Source of the DNA: Pochonia chlamydosporia 170
Taxonomy: Eukaryota > Ascomycota > Sordariomycetes > Hypocreales > Clavicipitaceae
Direction: 5' to 3'
Length of the DNA: 64,000 nucleotides
Assembly (NCBI RefSeq): GCF_001653235.2
Contig: NC_035793.1
Location: 3,906,001-3,970,000 of the forward strand
Made by a program: the position numbers and the translations under genes. Of the stretch, positions 46,278 to 59,100 are shown in pieces (position 1 is the first letter of the stretch; every line of letters begins with the position of its first letter). Below the pieces are notes generated by a model. The model made no database searches and was not told the origin of the DNA. It was given only the letters and a program-made list of their open reading frames with translations.

Positions 46278-48060
46278 GTTGGAGGTTATTTGCAAGTTTG
46301 TCTAGACGGAGCTTGGAGCGGGTCATTTCATTTTCAACATCCTGCATAAGGAGTTTCATCGCATTAGCGGGCAGCGCAAGTCTTTTATGACGAGATGGTA
46401 TATAATGCAGGTTAATGCAGTCATGAGAGCGGGCAAGATATATTTGTGTGACATGGTGTTTTGCACGTCCGCATAGCGTCCATTGAGGACTGAAGCCGGT
46501 TGCATCTGACATTCAGCTCGTTGTGATTACATTTCCCATGCTCAGTGGGTGTTCCTGCCGCTGTGATCATTGTGTGTCTGTGTTGGGATTTGCAGACAAC
46601 ATCCGTTATCTTAAACTCTTTGGACGGGTCAATGCATGCAGCACACTCCAGCAGGCGGGTCAGGTGAGTATGTGAGACAGTTAACATTTGCTGTAAGATG
46701 AGCTGAGAACTAGGTTAGGACGGCTGAGTGCAGTTTGGGGAGTCTTCAATGTGTCTTTTCGATTTAAGCCAGCAGCAGTTGAGCACAAGAAACGAGAGTC
46801 GAATGCCGCAATGCGACACGATCAGTTAGCAATGGTGCAGTATTCTAGACGATGGGAAAATTGTGTTCGGTCCACAACAGGTTATCAATTGATCCTTGTT
46901 CCCAGTCCAAATCCACTAATACTCCGTCCGCAAGCTATAAAGGGTCAACTGCATGGTATGAAGCTGCCGTTCAACCGTTGTAGCGAAATGAGGTTCGCCT
47001 CCGTACGGTGCAACCATACAATCTTGGTAGCAACTCAATGTTCACATGACTCTTCAATGACAGGAGCTCAGTGATGCTGGTTTGAACTCGGACCAGTTGA
47101 CCTGTCAACTTCTTGATCGACAGTAACTGCGTCTGGGCGGGTACTCATGCCGAACAGGGCTGACGATGGGCTGACGACAACAGTTTTTTTTATTCAGGAA
47201 TCAGGATTGCATCTCCACCCCGGCTGCTGGAGTCTGGGCCTGGTGGTGACTCCGATTTCAACACGGGAGCGGTAACCGTCCGGTTGCTCGGACTGGGCAA
47301 ACTTCCGACTGGAGTCAGGTTGAAGACAGACGCGGCGACAACTCGATTGATCCCAAGCCAAGCCCCAGATTCAAGAGAATTTTCATTACGACATGTTGAG
47401 AGCATTTACACTAAACTACAAACAAACTGCATTATTATAAGAGTTTCTGATTTCCAAAAAGTGACAAGAAATCATCAACGGCATCAACCGTCTCCACCGC
47501 ATCGTTGCCCCATCTCAACGCCGCGCAAGTGGACCACGCAACATTTCCACACTTGCAGATTAGCCCATTGCATTAGCCTCTAAGAATCAAGAGTAACTGC
47601 TATACCACTGGACCCAGTAGTTCTGACAGATGCAGCGCCAACCGCAAAGAAGAAGGTGAACGCAACCCTCTGAGTTGCCTGTTGACTCACCAGACAACTT
47701 GTTACGCCAAACAACCCTTCCAACCATGAGGCAACGACATAAACCTCGCTAGCCCTACAGCCTAACCACCATGCTTTGCAATCCGGAGCGCGTAACCGTG
47801 AGGTTGATGCGGAGAAAAGTTCCTTTTAGCCTTGCGAGTCAACGGCAAGATCCCTGTTCGTTGTTACGGGATGCTTGTCAGGGAGGATAGATATATGGCC
47901 GCCCCGTAGGCGAACTGCGGTGACTATTAATTAATGTTTTAATATAGGTCTGGGAAGCGAACTTATTTTTTCAGTTTATAATTTTGGACGAATATAACGT
48001 AAAGACGGCCATACGACAACTTCAACATAGTCAAAGTCTTGAATTCATCAGGTGGTCATC
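46278..48060. other. 1.8-kb intergenic region
   Basis: No supported gene. The last 200 bp before the transporter are AT-rich. Nothing else was seen. Confidence 0.4.
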
Positions 48061-51000
48061 ATGACCCAAACGGACAACTACTTTGGTCCGCAATTACCGG
48101 GCGTCTTCGACTTTACGATTCTTTTCGAGCAGAGTATTCTTTCTTTATTACCGGCATGTATTTTCATCGTTCTGGCGCCGTTGCGAATTTCGACACTTGT
48201 ACATCGTGAGACTGTCGTTCGATCACGCAAGCTATTCTGGTCAAAACAGGTGCGCATTTACTCTCGCCAACTCCAACTCGTATTAACCGTTGCAGGTTGC
48301 TGTTGCCGTATTCTTCTGTCTTCAATTTACCCTCGTAGCGCTATGGGCAGTACCATCCACACACAGGACAAAGACGTCCCTTGCGGAAAGCATAATCGGC
48401 ATCCCGGAAGCGTTGGCGATTTCCGCGCTATCCTACGTGGAACACTACAAGTCCATCAAGCCGTCTATCCTGCTCAACTTGTATCTTCTCTTGTCTATCG
48501 TTCTCGATATTGCCGCAGCACGAACGTACTTCCTCCGACCTGGTTTTCAAACCATAGGCGGCGTGTTTGTTGCATCGCTGGCAGTAAAAGCTATTTTACT
48601 AGCCCTTGAAGAATCTCCTAAAAAGCTAGTCTTGAAGGAAAAAGATACGGCCGACGAAACTGCAGCCGGGATTGTTAGTCGCGGTATCTTCTGGTGGCTC
48701 AATTCGCTTCTTCTGGTAGGCGCGAGGGCGTTACTCGTAGTCGATGACATTGGAACCATCGAGGACAAATTTGACTCCGTGAAGCTCCTAGATCAACTAG
48801 AGCGAGTATGGGACAATGGTGCGTATATACAACCTCAACTTGAAAGCATACTAACTAACTATCAAGACCCCAAAACTGGAAAATGGGCCCTCATGAAATG
48901 CACCTTCTTAGCATACCAGTGGCAATTCTACGTCGGCATCATCCCCCGTCTGCTCTTTACAGGCTTCACATTCGCGCAACCGTTCCTCATCAACTCGGTC
49001 GTCAATTTTGTCGGCGAGCCGGAGGAGAAGCAGACGACTGAAATTGCTGGGAGTTTGATCGGCGCAACTATCCTCGTGTATATCGGTATTGCGGTCTGCA
49101 ACGCCATGTATCACCACATGACATATCAGCTGCTGACCATGTACCGCGGCGGACTCGCTTCATTGGTATTTAAAAAGACGCTGCGACTGGAAGCAGCTTC
49201 GATTAAGGATTCCGCACCGGTTACACTGATGAGTACGGATATTGAGTCGATTGTCATGTCTGGGGATGCTATCCATGATATTTGGGCTAGTTTCATTGAG
49301 ATCCCTGTGGCTATTTTCTTGCTGTATAGGAATGTTGGGATCCCAAGTTTATTCATTCTTATACCTGCTTTCTGTAAGTTGCATTCCCTTTTAGGACTTG
49401 AACGAGCTGACTCGATTAGTTACATCTGCTGCTGGGGCGTTGATCTCTCCGGCCATGGGACCTGCGCGGGTGCAATGGAACAAGGCTATTCAGGAGCGTG
49501 TTGGTTCCGTGTCGACAATGTTGAGTCAAATAAAGGGTGTTAAGATGATGGGGTTGACGGACTTTTTTCACAATTCGTTGCATGCATTGCGAATCCATGA
49601 GCTCAAATTGTCGGTCAAGTTTCGATGGATCTTGGTGCAGTTAAATTCTTTTGGTAAGCTCAAACCCATCCAGCAATTGTAACGATGTGCTAATGTTCTG
49701 TACGTAGCAATGGCATCGGAGGATCTGACTCCCGTCATTGTCATCATCGCCGCTATCTTCTGGACCAAGGCCGACCAAGGACTCACCATCGCCGAAGCAT
49801 TCACGTCCCTGTCAATCATCAGCATTGCAGCAACACCGCTTGTCAATATCCTCATTTCAATTGTGCAGCTGTTCGGCGCAATTGGCTGCTTCTCAAGACT
49901 ACAGGCATTTCTGATCATGGATGAAAGAAAGGATCTGCGAGAAATGGCCCCGTCGCCGACCTCTTCAGTGCCGTCTACTTCGTACCGATCTTCCGTTGCG
50001 TTTTCTAGAGGATCAAAAGACGCGTCTGCACCATCAAACTTCGAGCTCACTTCCTTCAAGGAAACCCAACCACCCCTGGATACCTCGATTCCCGCGGTTG
50101 CCGTTGAAAGCGCAACTTTTACAGTGGGAGACCACATCGAAGTCCTTTCCGACATCAGTATGATCTTCCCACAGGGCACCCTATCCATGGTTGTCGGTCG
50201 AGTAGGCTGTGGTAAATCGTCTTTACTTAAGGCCATCGCAGGCGAACTTGTCATGACAAAGGGGCGAATTGTCACCAACGTTTCGTCCATGGCGTATTGT
50301 GACCAGACGCCCTGGCTGCAGAATTGTTCTATCCGAGATAATATCGTTGCTCAATCCCCTCTCGATGAGAAGTGGCTGTACGCCGTCATAGACGCTTGTG
50401 CGTTATACGAGGATATCTCCATGTTCCCATTGCGAGATCTCACCATTGTTGGATCCGGAGGTGTAGCATTAAGTGGTGGACAGAAGCAACGAGTCGTAAG
50501 TAACTCTTACAAACACTTAACATCACAAACTAACATGACTTGTTAAAGGCCCTTGCTCGAGCGGTTTACTCTCGCCGCAGTCTTCTTCTCCTCGACGATG
50601 TGTTCAGCGGTTTAGACAGCACGACGTCCAAGACCGTCTTCCAACGAGTGTTTGGCCCAGACGGCATACTTCGAAAGTTGAATGCCACCGTCATCATGAG
50701 CACCAACCATGGTAATCCACTCTTCTAACGAGCATTTCCATTCCAAAACACTAACATGCATAGTCAACTTCCTCCCCGCAGCCGACCACATCACCATGTT
50801 GGCCGACAAGACCACCACCCGGAATCAAGTCCGCTTCGACTCCGTCGACCCCTCTGAATGGGGCATTTTTGAAAGCGACACAGACAGCGCTACTACTATT
50901 TCTGAGTCCGACGAAACGGCGTTGGAAAAGGCCGCGGTGCAGGCGTCCCGGGAGGCAGCTGCCAATCCGGCCCGGAAGACGGAGGCGGATCTGAGTCGCC

Positions 51001-53050
51001 AGACCGGCGATTTTGACTGCTATAGGATATATGTGCGGTCGTTGGGCAAGATGGCTATTTCGATGTTGTTGATTGGTAGTGTTTTGCATACAGCAATGGT
51101 CAAGATGCCACGTGGGTTTGAACTTTTGTCTTCATGATTTGGGATAATGCTGACGATCGTATAGAGGTTTGGCTGAAGCTGTGGACGCAGAGTGGTACTG
51201 GGTCCAGAGATTACGGATATATGGGTGGTTATATTGGTTTTGCGCTTGCTTCGACGATATTCGGAGCTCTGAATATTGGGTAAGATGATGAAGTTCACTT
51301 CCTATATACATGACTAACTAGACCAGATACTACGCTCTTGTTGGAGTTCCCAAGTCGGCGATCCGACTCCACGAAATGCTTCTCAAATCCGTCGTCCGGT
51401 AAGCAACCACCTTCTCATATCAACTATGACTAACAAATCCAAGGGCACCATTCTACTTCTTCACCAGCACAGACAGTGGCATCACACTCAACCGGTTCGT
51501 CTATCCACCCCTGAACCCAAAATCACCACTAACACCCCCCAGATTCAGCCAAGACATGACGCTCATCGACAACGCCCTCCCCATGGCCTTTATCAACGTC
51601 ACCATGCGTACGTCTCCCAAATCTCACCCCAATAACCCCCCTCTAACTCACGCAGTATCCCTCCGCGCCCTCGCAGAAACAGGCCTCATCGCCTCGGGAG
51701 CATCCTACGTCGCCGCCACCATCCCCATCTGCCTCCTCGCCTTGTACTTCATCCAGAAATACTACCTCCGCACCTCCCGCCAAATCCGATTCCTCGACCT
51801 CGAAATGAAGTCCCCCCTGTACACGCAATTCACCGAAACCCTCGCCGGCCTCTCCACGATCCGCTCCTTCGGCTGGGCCAGCGCCTTCCTGCGCGACAAC
51901 CACCGCCGCCTGGACACCTCCCAGAAGCCGTTCTACACCATGTTCTGCATCCAGCGCTGGCTTCAGGTCGTACTGGACTTGTTCGTCGCGGGGATGGCGC
52001 TTGTGCTGGTTTCGGTGGCGCTGAATATTCCCGATCATACTACCAAGGGAGCGGTTGGGTTGGCCATGGTGAATCTGATTGGGTTTAACCAGACGTTGAC
52101 CATGGTTATTGATCAGTGGACGAGGCTGGAGACGTCGCTGGGCGCGATTGCGCGATTGAAGTGGTTTATGAGGAATACGCCTGATGAGAATAGGGAGTGT
52201 GAGAGGGATGTGCCGAGTGAGGAGTGGCCGATGAGAGGAGACATTGAGTTGGAGAATGTGGTTGCTTCTTATAGGTGTGTTGCTTTATGCTTGTTTCAAG
52301 ATTGCTACTAACCTTTGAAAGTGATGAAACCGACCCCGTTCTAAAGGGCGTATCTCTCAAGATCAAGGCCGGTCAAAAGGTTGGCATATGTGGCCGGTCC
52401 GGAAGGTAAACCTCTCGATCCATATTAAGCATCCAACCTCTAACGTATCCAGCGGAAAATCATCTCTCATCCTAACCCTCTCCCGCCTCTTGGACATCCA
52501 ATCCGGCACCATAGAAATCGACAACGAGGATCTATCCCTCCTCCCCCGACAACTCATCCGCTCACGGCTCACGGCCCTCCCCCAAGACGCAATCAAGCTC
52601 CGCGGCACGGTGCGGCACAATCTCGACCCCCAATCCACCATCCAGGCAGACCAGCCGCTCGAAGACGTTCTCCGCAAGACATCCATATGGGAGACGATCG
52701 CTCACAGGGGCGGCCTAGACGCCGACATGGACGAGCTGGGCTTGTCGGCGGGCCAGCTACAGCTATTTTGTTTGGCGCGAGCGTTGCTATCACACCGGGC
52801 GGTGGTATTACTAGACGAAGCGACGAGTAGTATCGATCTAAGGACGGACGATGAAGTACGGAGGGTAATTCGGGAGGAGATGAAGGGCAAGACGGTCATT
52901 GAAGTGGCGCATAGGTTGGAGGTTGTAAGGGAGTGTGACGTGGTCGTTGTCATGGGCGAGGGTAAGGTGATTGAGACTGGTGAACCGGAGGTGTTGCTGA
53001 GGAGGGAAGGGAGTGCATTCAAGGCGTTGTGGGAGAGTCAGGGACTGTAA
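48061..53050 (+). CDS. ABC transporter, ABCC (MRP) type, 14 exons
   Basis: A full-length exporter of the multidrug-resistance-associated type. Exons: 48061-48249, 48296-48818, 48867-49373, 49420-49653, 49708-50495, 50549-50711, 50764-51111, 51165-51279, 51327-51398, 51444-51494, 51543-51607, 51656-52274, 52322-52405, 52453-53050; total 1451 residues. All introns are 45-54 nt. Order: short TMD0-like N-terminus, TMD1, NBD1 (Walker A VVGRVGCGKSS, signature LSGGQKQRV, Walker B LLLLDDVFSGLD), TMD2 beginning near KMAISMLLIGSVLHTA, then NBD2 (Walker A CGRSGSGKSS, degenerate signature LSAGQLQL, Walker B VVLLDEATSSID). The asymmetric NBD pair is usual in fungal ABCC proteins. Three introns are 48 nt and stopless, so frame alone does not prove them; family alignment (LNRFSQDM, WDNDPKTGKWAL) supports removal. 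The substrate is unknown; detoxification or metabolite export is likely. Confidence 0.88.
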
Positions 53051-53640
53051 AAGTATAGATGGGAATTGTCATTGCTACCTGGTTCACAAAAGTTACAATA
53101 CAGATAAACGAGTCACGAGACAACACACGCAAATTGTAGTCGTAATCATATTCATTAGTCCCTACATGTACAAGCAATCCAACCCAACTCCAACACCCTG
53201 CCCTACGCTACCATACCATACCAGCGAGTGCCTCTCCATTATAAAGCAAACATCTATGCTGTCTTCGATATGCTCAGATGAACGCAATGAACGCAGCCAG
53301 GACGCAAAAGAGACAAATAAAGGAAACCATGATTCCAGATAGCAAAAAAGGTGAATAAGAAATAAACAGGAAGAAAGGTATCGACAATCAAAAGGTTTTG
53401 TACTAGGTCGTGATCTATACCGCTTTATCTGCCGTGTGAAAATATGTCTGGCGGTGTATTTTCTCTCAAATTGGTGAGTCCGCCCATCGTTTAAAAGCCC
53501 AACACCTCGTAAGGGATGGTCACCACTTTTCATCAGGTTTGATGTGTTTCGAAATCATCTAGGCGCGAATATGATTGCCGACTGGCCAACAACATACAGC
53601 CACAGATCAAACCGCACGTCTCAGCTCTGCCACCTCAACT
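53051..53640. other. Convergent 3' intergenic region
   Basis: Spacer between the convergent transporter and coiled-coil genes; only shadow frames. Confidence 0.4.
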
Positions 53641-56187
53641 TCAATTCCCCCGACCTTGGCTGGCACTCGTGCGACTTCGCTCATCCTCTTCCTCAATGAC
53701 GTCACTCAATCTCGTCGGATGATGATGTCGCGGGACGGTCTCCCACCCAGGCGCACCGTAGCCTTGCCCAGAATAGTCTTGAGGGTCGGAATAAGCACCA
53801 GTCCACCGTCCATCGCCCCCAGATGTGGATGTAGGCTCATGGGCTCCGCTGGGTGGATTTGTGGTTGCTGGCGTATCGTAATCGTCTGCTTCGGGATCAG
53901 AAACCGAAGCTCCAGAGGGCGGTGCGGCAACGAAGGGGATTTTCCGTCCTCGGGAGTCGAGAACAAAGTTGCCGGCGGCGTCAATGATGTACTCACCTTC
54001 GCTGAACCCGCCCTCTGAGCCGCCGCCCCTACCTCCAGCGTGTGACTGGCCGTGCTCCTGGGATCTGTAATGGGCACCGCTGGGACCAGCAGTCGGCGGT
54101 GATGATGCTGGAGGAGGTGCTTGCGAGTGTCCAGGGCCGTAGCCTTGGCCATACTCGGATTGATACCCTTCGGTTTCTCGCGTCGTACCTTGCCGGCCGA
54201 CGCCGCCCTGGGTCATGGGAACGACTTGCACGCCGCCGACAATGGTGGGATGTCCATTTTGTAGTGAGCTAGTTCTGTCTCGCTCCTCCTGCTCTCTTCT
54301 CCCAAGCTCCTCCCAGGCTCGTCTGGCTTCTTCTTTGGAAATCGCCAGTTCTTTTCGCATCTCTGAGAGCTGCTTTTGGGCTTTGGAGGTACCTCGCTCG
54401 TGATCAATTGCATCACGAATGGCATCATCGCGGTCTCGCCGTTCTCTTTCCAGTGCCTTTTCGAGCATACCATTTACCTCTTGGGCTCGCTCCAGCTCAG
54501 CACGCGTTTCAAAGAACCATCGCTGGAACTTTCTTTCTGAGCTAGCCCGTAGTCTCTGCAACTCTACAACGGCGTGAAACAGATTGGCCCCAGCGGCTGA
54601 CAAGTCCGTAACTTGTCGTGCGAGTTGCTGGCTCAGTGGGTCGCGGTTAATGTCGTCCTTGTTCTGCTCTAGCTTTCTAATCCAGTAGCTGGTTAGGCCC
54701 TCCCAGTGGGCGGACAACGTTTCCCAGCGTTCAAAGGCATGAGGGAACGAGTTTCTGGGTTTCGTGGGCTCTTGCGGTTGAGCTGTTGATTCAGTAGGGG
54801 CAGCCCCAAGATTGGCGGTCTGCTGTTGGGGCCGCGGGCGGCCACTTGAGGTTACATATGTGGGCGAGTGGCGTTGTTGTTGTGGTTGCGGTTGTTGCTG
54901 TTGCTGCTGCGGCGTGCTTGTCGCGAATTGCGGAGGTACTTGCGATTGCTCTGTGGCTTGTTTGGCTGTAGGAGCCGTGCCTGACGCTCGCGAAGTGTGT
55001 GTGGGTTCTTGGGCAACATGGCTTTGGCCACGAGTGTGGTGGGATTGGGATTGCTGCTGCTGTGGCTGTTGTGGTTCTGAACCACCGCCTTGCCCAGCAG
55101 CAACGCCAGCAGTTCGACGTTCGGTATTCCGCCGTCGTGATTCTTCTAGCAAACGTGCTTCCTGTTCTGCTCTGCTTCGTTCTAAAGCAAGTTGTTCGGC
55201 TTCAGCTCTTTTCCTGGCATCTCTCGCAGCTCGTTCTTGCAATATCATCCTGGGACCTCGAATTCCGGATGGCGAGCTGGTCGGCGCAGGCCCGGCCGTG
55301 GGGCGGATAGCTGCTGTGCCATTCCCATTAGAAGTAGTAGCAGGAATTCCGCTTGTGGCAGCCATCAGGTCAGCCATGTCAGCGGATTCCTCTACAAGAT
55401 CAGGCGTAAAGGGATTGGGGTGCCGGAGAGCTTCTTCAAGAGCAAAAAGAATAGCACTATGGGTATTCTTAGAAACTCGTACAGCCGGGTGCGGCTCGCG
55501 CCGATCCCGGCGGGTGGAAGAGTGAGATCGAGGTTGGTGCTGAGAATGAGGGCGACCAGAGGTCTCCTTCTCGAAGCCTTCCTTTAGATCCTCAGAATTC
55601 TGCCGGTGGAGGCGAGCTTCGTCTTCGAAGAGGGAAGAGCTAAGCCCAGTGACCGAGGAGTCTGGGCGCGTCCTCACAAAGGGAACCGGGCTAGGTGTAA
55701 AGCCAATTGAAGCGGCAGCAATGTGAACCTGGCGCGGCTCCGTACTCGCAGGGCTCGGCGAGGGAGCGGACTCAAACTTGGGAGTTCGGCGAAGGGATCG
55801 TTGCGCAGAGGAAGCTGGTGTGGAAAGTCTCTCGACGGGATCTAGGGCAGGGTCCGAGACAGGATCAGGATCAGGATTAGGATCCGGATCTTGGGACTGG
55901 AATGTTTGCTGAGGAGGCAGCGAGGTCGAATGCTGCTGGCGTTGCTTGGGGTAAGACGTAGGTTCGTGGTCTCGGGTCTCGTACAAGTCGTTAAAGAGAG
56001 ACTCGGGTGGCTGGGATACAAAAACTCCTGAGGCCGTCGGAGACGGGTGCGAAGGAGACAAGTTGACGAGCTCACCACCAAAGAATTGGTGGTGGCAGGA
56101 GCTTAGGTTCGACCGGGTCTCGAGTTGGCAGAATGGCAAATTTGTACCACGGAAGCTCGAAAGTAATACACAATGCACCAATGCCAC
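53641..56187 (-). CDS. Q-rich coiled-coil protein of unknown function, 5' end unresolved
   Basis: A long open frame of about 848 codons with coding-like composition. The first in-frame ATG is only at about 55379 (MADLMAATSG), yet the sequence before it is clearly protein-like (SQPPESLFNDLYETRDHEP, GFTPSPVPFVRTRPDSS), so upstream exons must supply the start. A strong acceptor (TTTTTTATCTTTACAG) at 56320-56318 opens another coding-like stretch in a different phase (HASDPSSVHLSTSRSQRS), which supports at least one more 5' exon and an intron between. Features: Pro/Asp repeats (DPDPNPDPDP), a basic helix (ERAARDARKRAEAEQLALER), glutamine tracts, a conserved-looking block RWETLSAHWEGLTSYWIRKL, a long coiled coil (from about FFETRAELERAQEVNGMLEK) and a Gly/Ser/Tyr-rich acidic tail. 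The family is not recognised. Confidence 0.7.
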   Translation of the reverse strand: MALVHCVLLSSFRGTNLPFCQLETRSNLSSCHHQFFGGELVNLSPSHPSPTASGVFVSQPPESLFNDLYETRDHEPTSYPKQRQQHSTSLPPQQTFQSQDPDPNPDPDPVSDPALDPVERLSTPASSAQRSLRRTPKFESAPSPSPASTEPRQVHIAAASIGFTPSPVPFVRTRPDSSVTGLSSSLFEDEARLHRQNSEDLKEGFEKETSGRPHSQHQPRSHSSTRRDRREPHPAVRVSKNTHSAILFALEEALRHPNPFTPDLVEESADMADLMAATSGIPATTSNGNGTAAIRPTAGPAPTSSPSGIRGPRMILQERAARDARKRAEAEQLALERSRAEQEARLLEESRRRNTERRTAGVAAGQGGGSEPQQPQQQQSQSHHTRGQSHVAQEPTHTSRASGTAPTAKQATEQSQVPPQFATSTPQQQQQQPQPQQQRHSPTYVTSSGRPRPQQQTANLGAAPTESTAQPQEPTKPRNSFPHAFERWETLSAHWEGLTSYWIRKLEQNKDDINRDPLSQQLARQVTDLSAAGANLFHAVVELQRLRASSERKFQRWFFETRAELERAQEVNGMLEKALERERRDRDDAIRDAIDHERGTSKAQKQLSEMRKELAISKEEARRAWEELGRREQEERDRTSSLQNGHPTIVGGVQVVPMTQGGVGRQGTTRETEGYQSEYGQGYGPGHSQAPPPASSPPTAGPSGAHYRSQEHGQSHAGGRGGGSEGGFSEGEYIIDAAGNFVLDSRGRKIPFVAAPPSGASVSDPEADDYDTPATTNPPSGAHEPTSTSGGDGRWTGAYSDPQDYSGQGYGAPGWETVPRHHHPTRLSDVIEEEDERSRTSASQGRGN

Positions 56188-59100
56188 TCAATCAAGTCCA
56201 AGAGCAAAGGTTCGGTTGCAGACGAGGCAGTTTGACCCTGCAGCGCGATCTCGGGAGAGCGTTGAGACCTTGACGTCGAGAGGTGCACCGAAGATGGATC
56301 AGAAGCGTGCTTGGCGCCTGTAAAGATAAAAAAAGAATTGGGCGGAATGCAAACTAGGAATGAAGAGTTAGGATGAGGCAGTCAGACAGTTAGGCAGTCA
56401 TGGGTGAAAGAGTGCCAGCACCCAAAAAAAGAGTGAAGGGCATTGAAGGGTGCAATGCAATGGCGGCGCACAAGGTGACCCCAAAGAGAGGTGATGTCAA
56501 AATGTGGTGGCAGGAAAAAAGCCGGGCTGCGATGACTGGAGATTGAGAGGGCGAGCCGGGCGACGAGTGACGAGTGACGAGCGGCCAGACGAGACGAGCG
56601 AAAGAGCCGGCCCCAGATGTGTGGTCGTGGTCGGGTCCAGATGTCTGGTCAAGCCAAATCAAGTGTGGCACTGACCCGACACGGGTGCAGGCTGGGGCTG
56701 TCTGTCTGTTCCTGTGGTCTGGTGGTGGACTGGTGGAGGTGTCCACTGCAAAAGTGGAGGAGAGCTGGAGCTGGAGCTGGACTCGATGTGACTGGGCCTA
56801 AAAATGGGGGGCTGGAAATCAATCCAACTCGACCAGGCCAAGCAGGCTTGACATGGACTCCAACTTGCCCTGGGCACGGCCTTCCTTGAACAGACCAGAC
56901 CAAGACTTGCCTTGACTTGACTTGACTTGACTCCAGTCGCTTGCCCCAGTTCAGACCGAGACTTGACACAGCCAGAACAGAACGAGGCGGAACTGATCCA
57001 AAGACCCAGAGCCTCGGACGGACCAGCAAAACGTCAAGGCGTCTGTCCAACCCAGCTTCACCAGGCACGATGTGATGCGATGCGCGCCACGCAATTGCAG
57101 CCGCCCAAGGCCTTGAAAGTTGGTCTCCGTCGTGGACACCAGTCGCAGTAGCCGCTCTGGACGTCAATTTCGATTTTTTGTGGTCAAACGATTTCCCTTA
57201 CCAGCCTGTTGTGGTTGTGGTTGTAGTTGGTCTGGTTCCAACGGTCCGGTCTGGCCAAGCGAACCAACAGAGTGCCCAACTGTTTTTGCCCACTTCGCTT
57301 CACCTCACCACAATGCGTTCAACCCTCGCAAGCGCCACACAAACACCCAAACGATATCAATTCTCGTTGCAAATGAAGACGCAGACGCAGATTCTTCAGG
57401 TAGAACACCAAGCAGTGTGACCAGCCAGGTCCGAGGAAAGGGTGTAGGGCCGCAACAGGGAGCGGCATCCAGCCGTCCCTGCAATGTCTAGCACTTTCGA
57501 GCAACAGTCATCTGGGGTCGTCGCAGGGTATCATCGGAGGAGTGATAGAAACCAGAAACAGAAGCAGAAGAAAAAGAAGAAATTCCAATCTCTGGGAGCA
57601 GTCGCACAAAGAACTTTACAACCGTCGCAAATCTACTTGTGCGAGCCAAGGGGGGTTATTACGTAGCCAATCTGGCATACTCTGCAACATCTCTCTAGCT
57701 CGAGGTTCTTCTGCTCTCCTCTTTTCCGTTTCGTTCCGTCGGCAGCAAAAACCAACGCCATACAATCGTCCGCACAAGAAGTGATGCAAGCCAAGCTACA
57801 CGAGGGGAGCAAACCCTGATGAGGCATGCTCCGGTGGCAATCAATTGATGAGTTGTACAATTTAATGCCGCTACGTCACCTAGCAGCTTCTTTCCTTGGA
57901 GGCTTGACCACCATCACTTGAGCAATCTGGGGGCCAACTGGCGCCCAACCACCGCTCGCCGGTCTTGTACTCCGTCCAGACATCGGGACTCCTCACTTAC
58001 CTAGGTACTTGTCTTCCGCCAGACAGTCCTGGGTCGTTGTCCACCTGTCCGTGGCTGCAGGATCTGGTATGGCCATGGGTGTGCCGATGGCCAGAAACGA
58101 GCCACAGACGAGGGTCGGAGGCTGAGGCTGGTATGAATTGAGGTGGTCGAAAACTGGAGATCTGCAGGGGTGCCTGGCCTCAACCATGTTCAATGTTGCT
58201 CCATTGCCAAAAGCGTTTGATGCCCTGGTTCCTGAACCGAAAGTTTGACTTCAGCTCAGAAGAAATTTGGTAAAAAGGACAAAGGAAAAGAAAAACAAAG
58301 TTATGTTGCCAGGGCTCTCTGCTGGTTGTGAAATGAAGATGTGAGTCAAGTTGCGCTGATCTATCGGCCTGCTTTATTATCTTGTTAATGCAATATGAGA
58401 CACCCAACATAGCGGACCAGGGTCCTATTGGCAATATACTTCCGAGAGAAAACCTGCCAAGGGCACATTCAATGTGGATTCCATCAATACGATGATGAGA
58501 AGGGAGAAGGGAATACAAATAAATAAGAACAGACCACTGGCGCGTACGGAAGAATACGGAATACGGACTAATATGGCTCCAAACGGCCGCCATCATCACG
58601 TGCCTAAACACATGGCGTCCAACCCAATGAGCACTGGGAAGCATTTTTTGCTGAGACTATGCCATCAAACCCGACCGTTGACCATTTGAGTCAACGGATG
58701 AGCTAAGGAAGTCAATGTTTTGTTATCATCAAAGTCGTATCTCAACAGACGCGGTCGCGTGACTGCAACATCTCGCGACCCAAGGGCAAGCCACAAGACA
58801 GAGTCTCAATCCTCCGCTTGGACCATTTGTGTCAGCGCGTTGCAACCTCGGCCGCCAACTTGACCCGTCAAGTCAAATCTGGGTCACCCATCAATCGCCT
58901 CGCGATATCAAGCTCGATATATCCTAAACATAACGGCCGCTCCCCGGCCAAAGTCGCGCCAGGCCCCAATCAAACAAAGAATATTCCGTCCACTTTTTAA
59001 AACACGTCGATTCCCCGTTTTGGCAATCAATGGCGTGAAACAGGACGGACGGGTCGGCCCTGGCGGCGGCGCGGCTGGGCCATCATTCCACTGATGCACA

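Noticed and set aside
54812..55525. 237-codon plus-strand frame rich in Cys and Gly
   Set aside because: Antisense shadow of the glutamine-rich part of the coiled-coil gene (CAG/CAA tracts read in reverse).
57302..57666. Small frames with good start context (ATG at 57313 and 57484)
   Set aside because: Short, lysine- or threonine-rich, no splice partner that gives a longer conserved-looking product.
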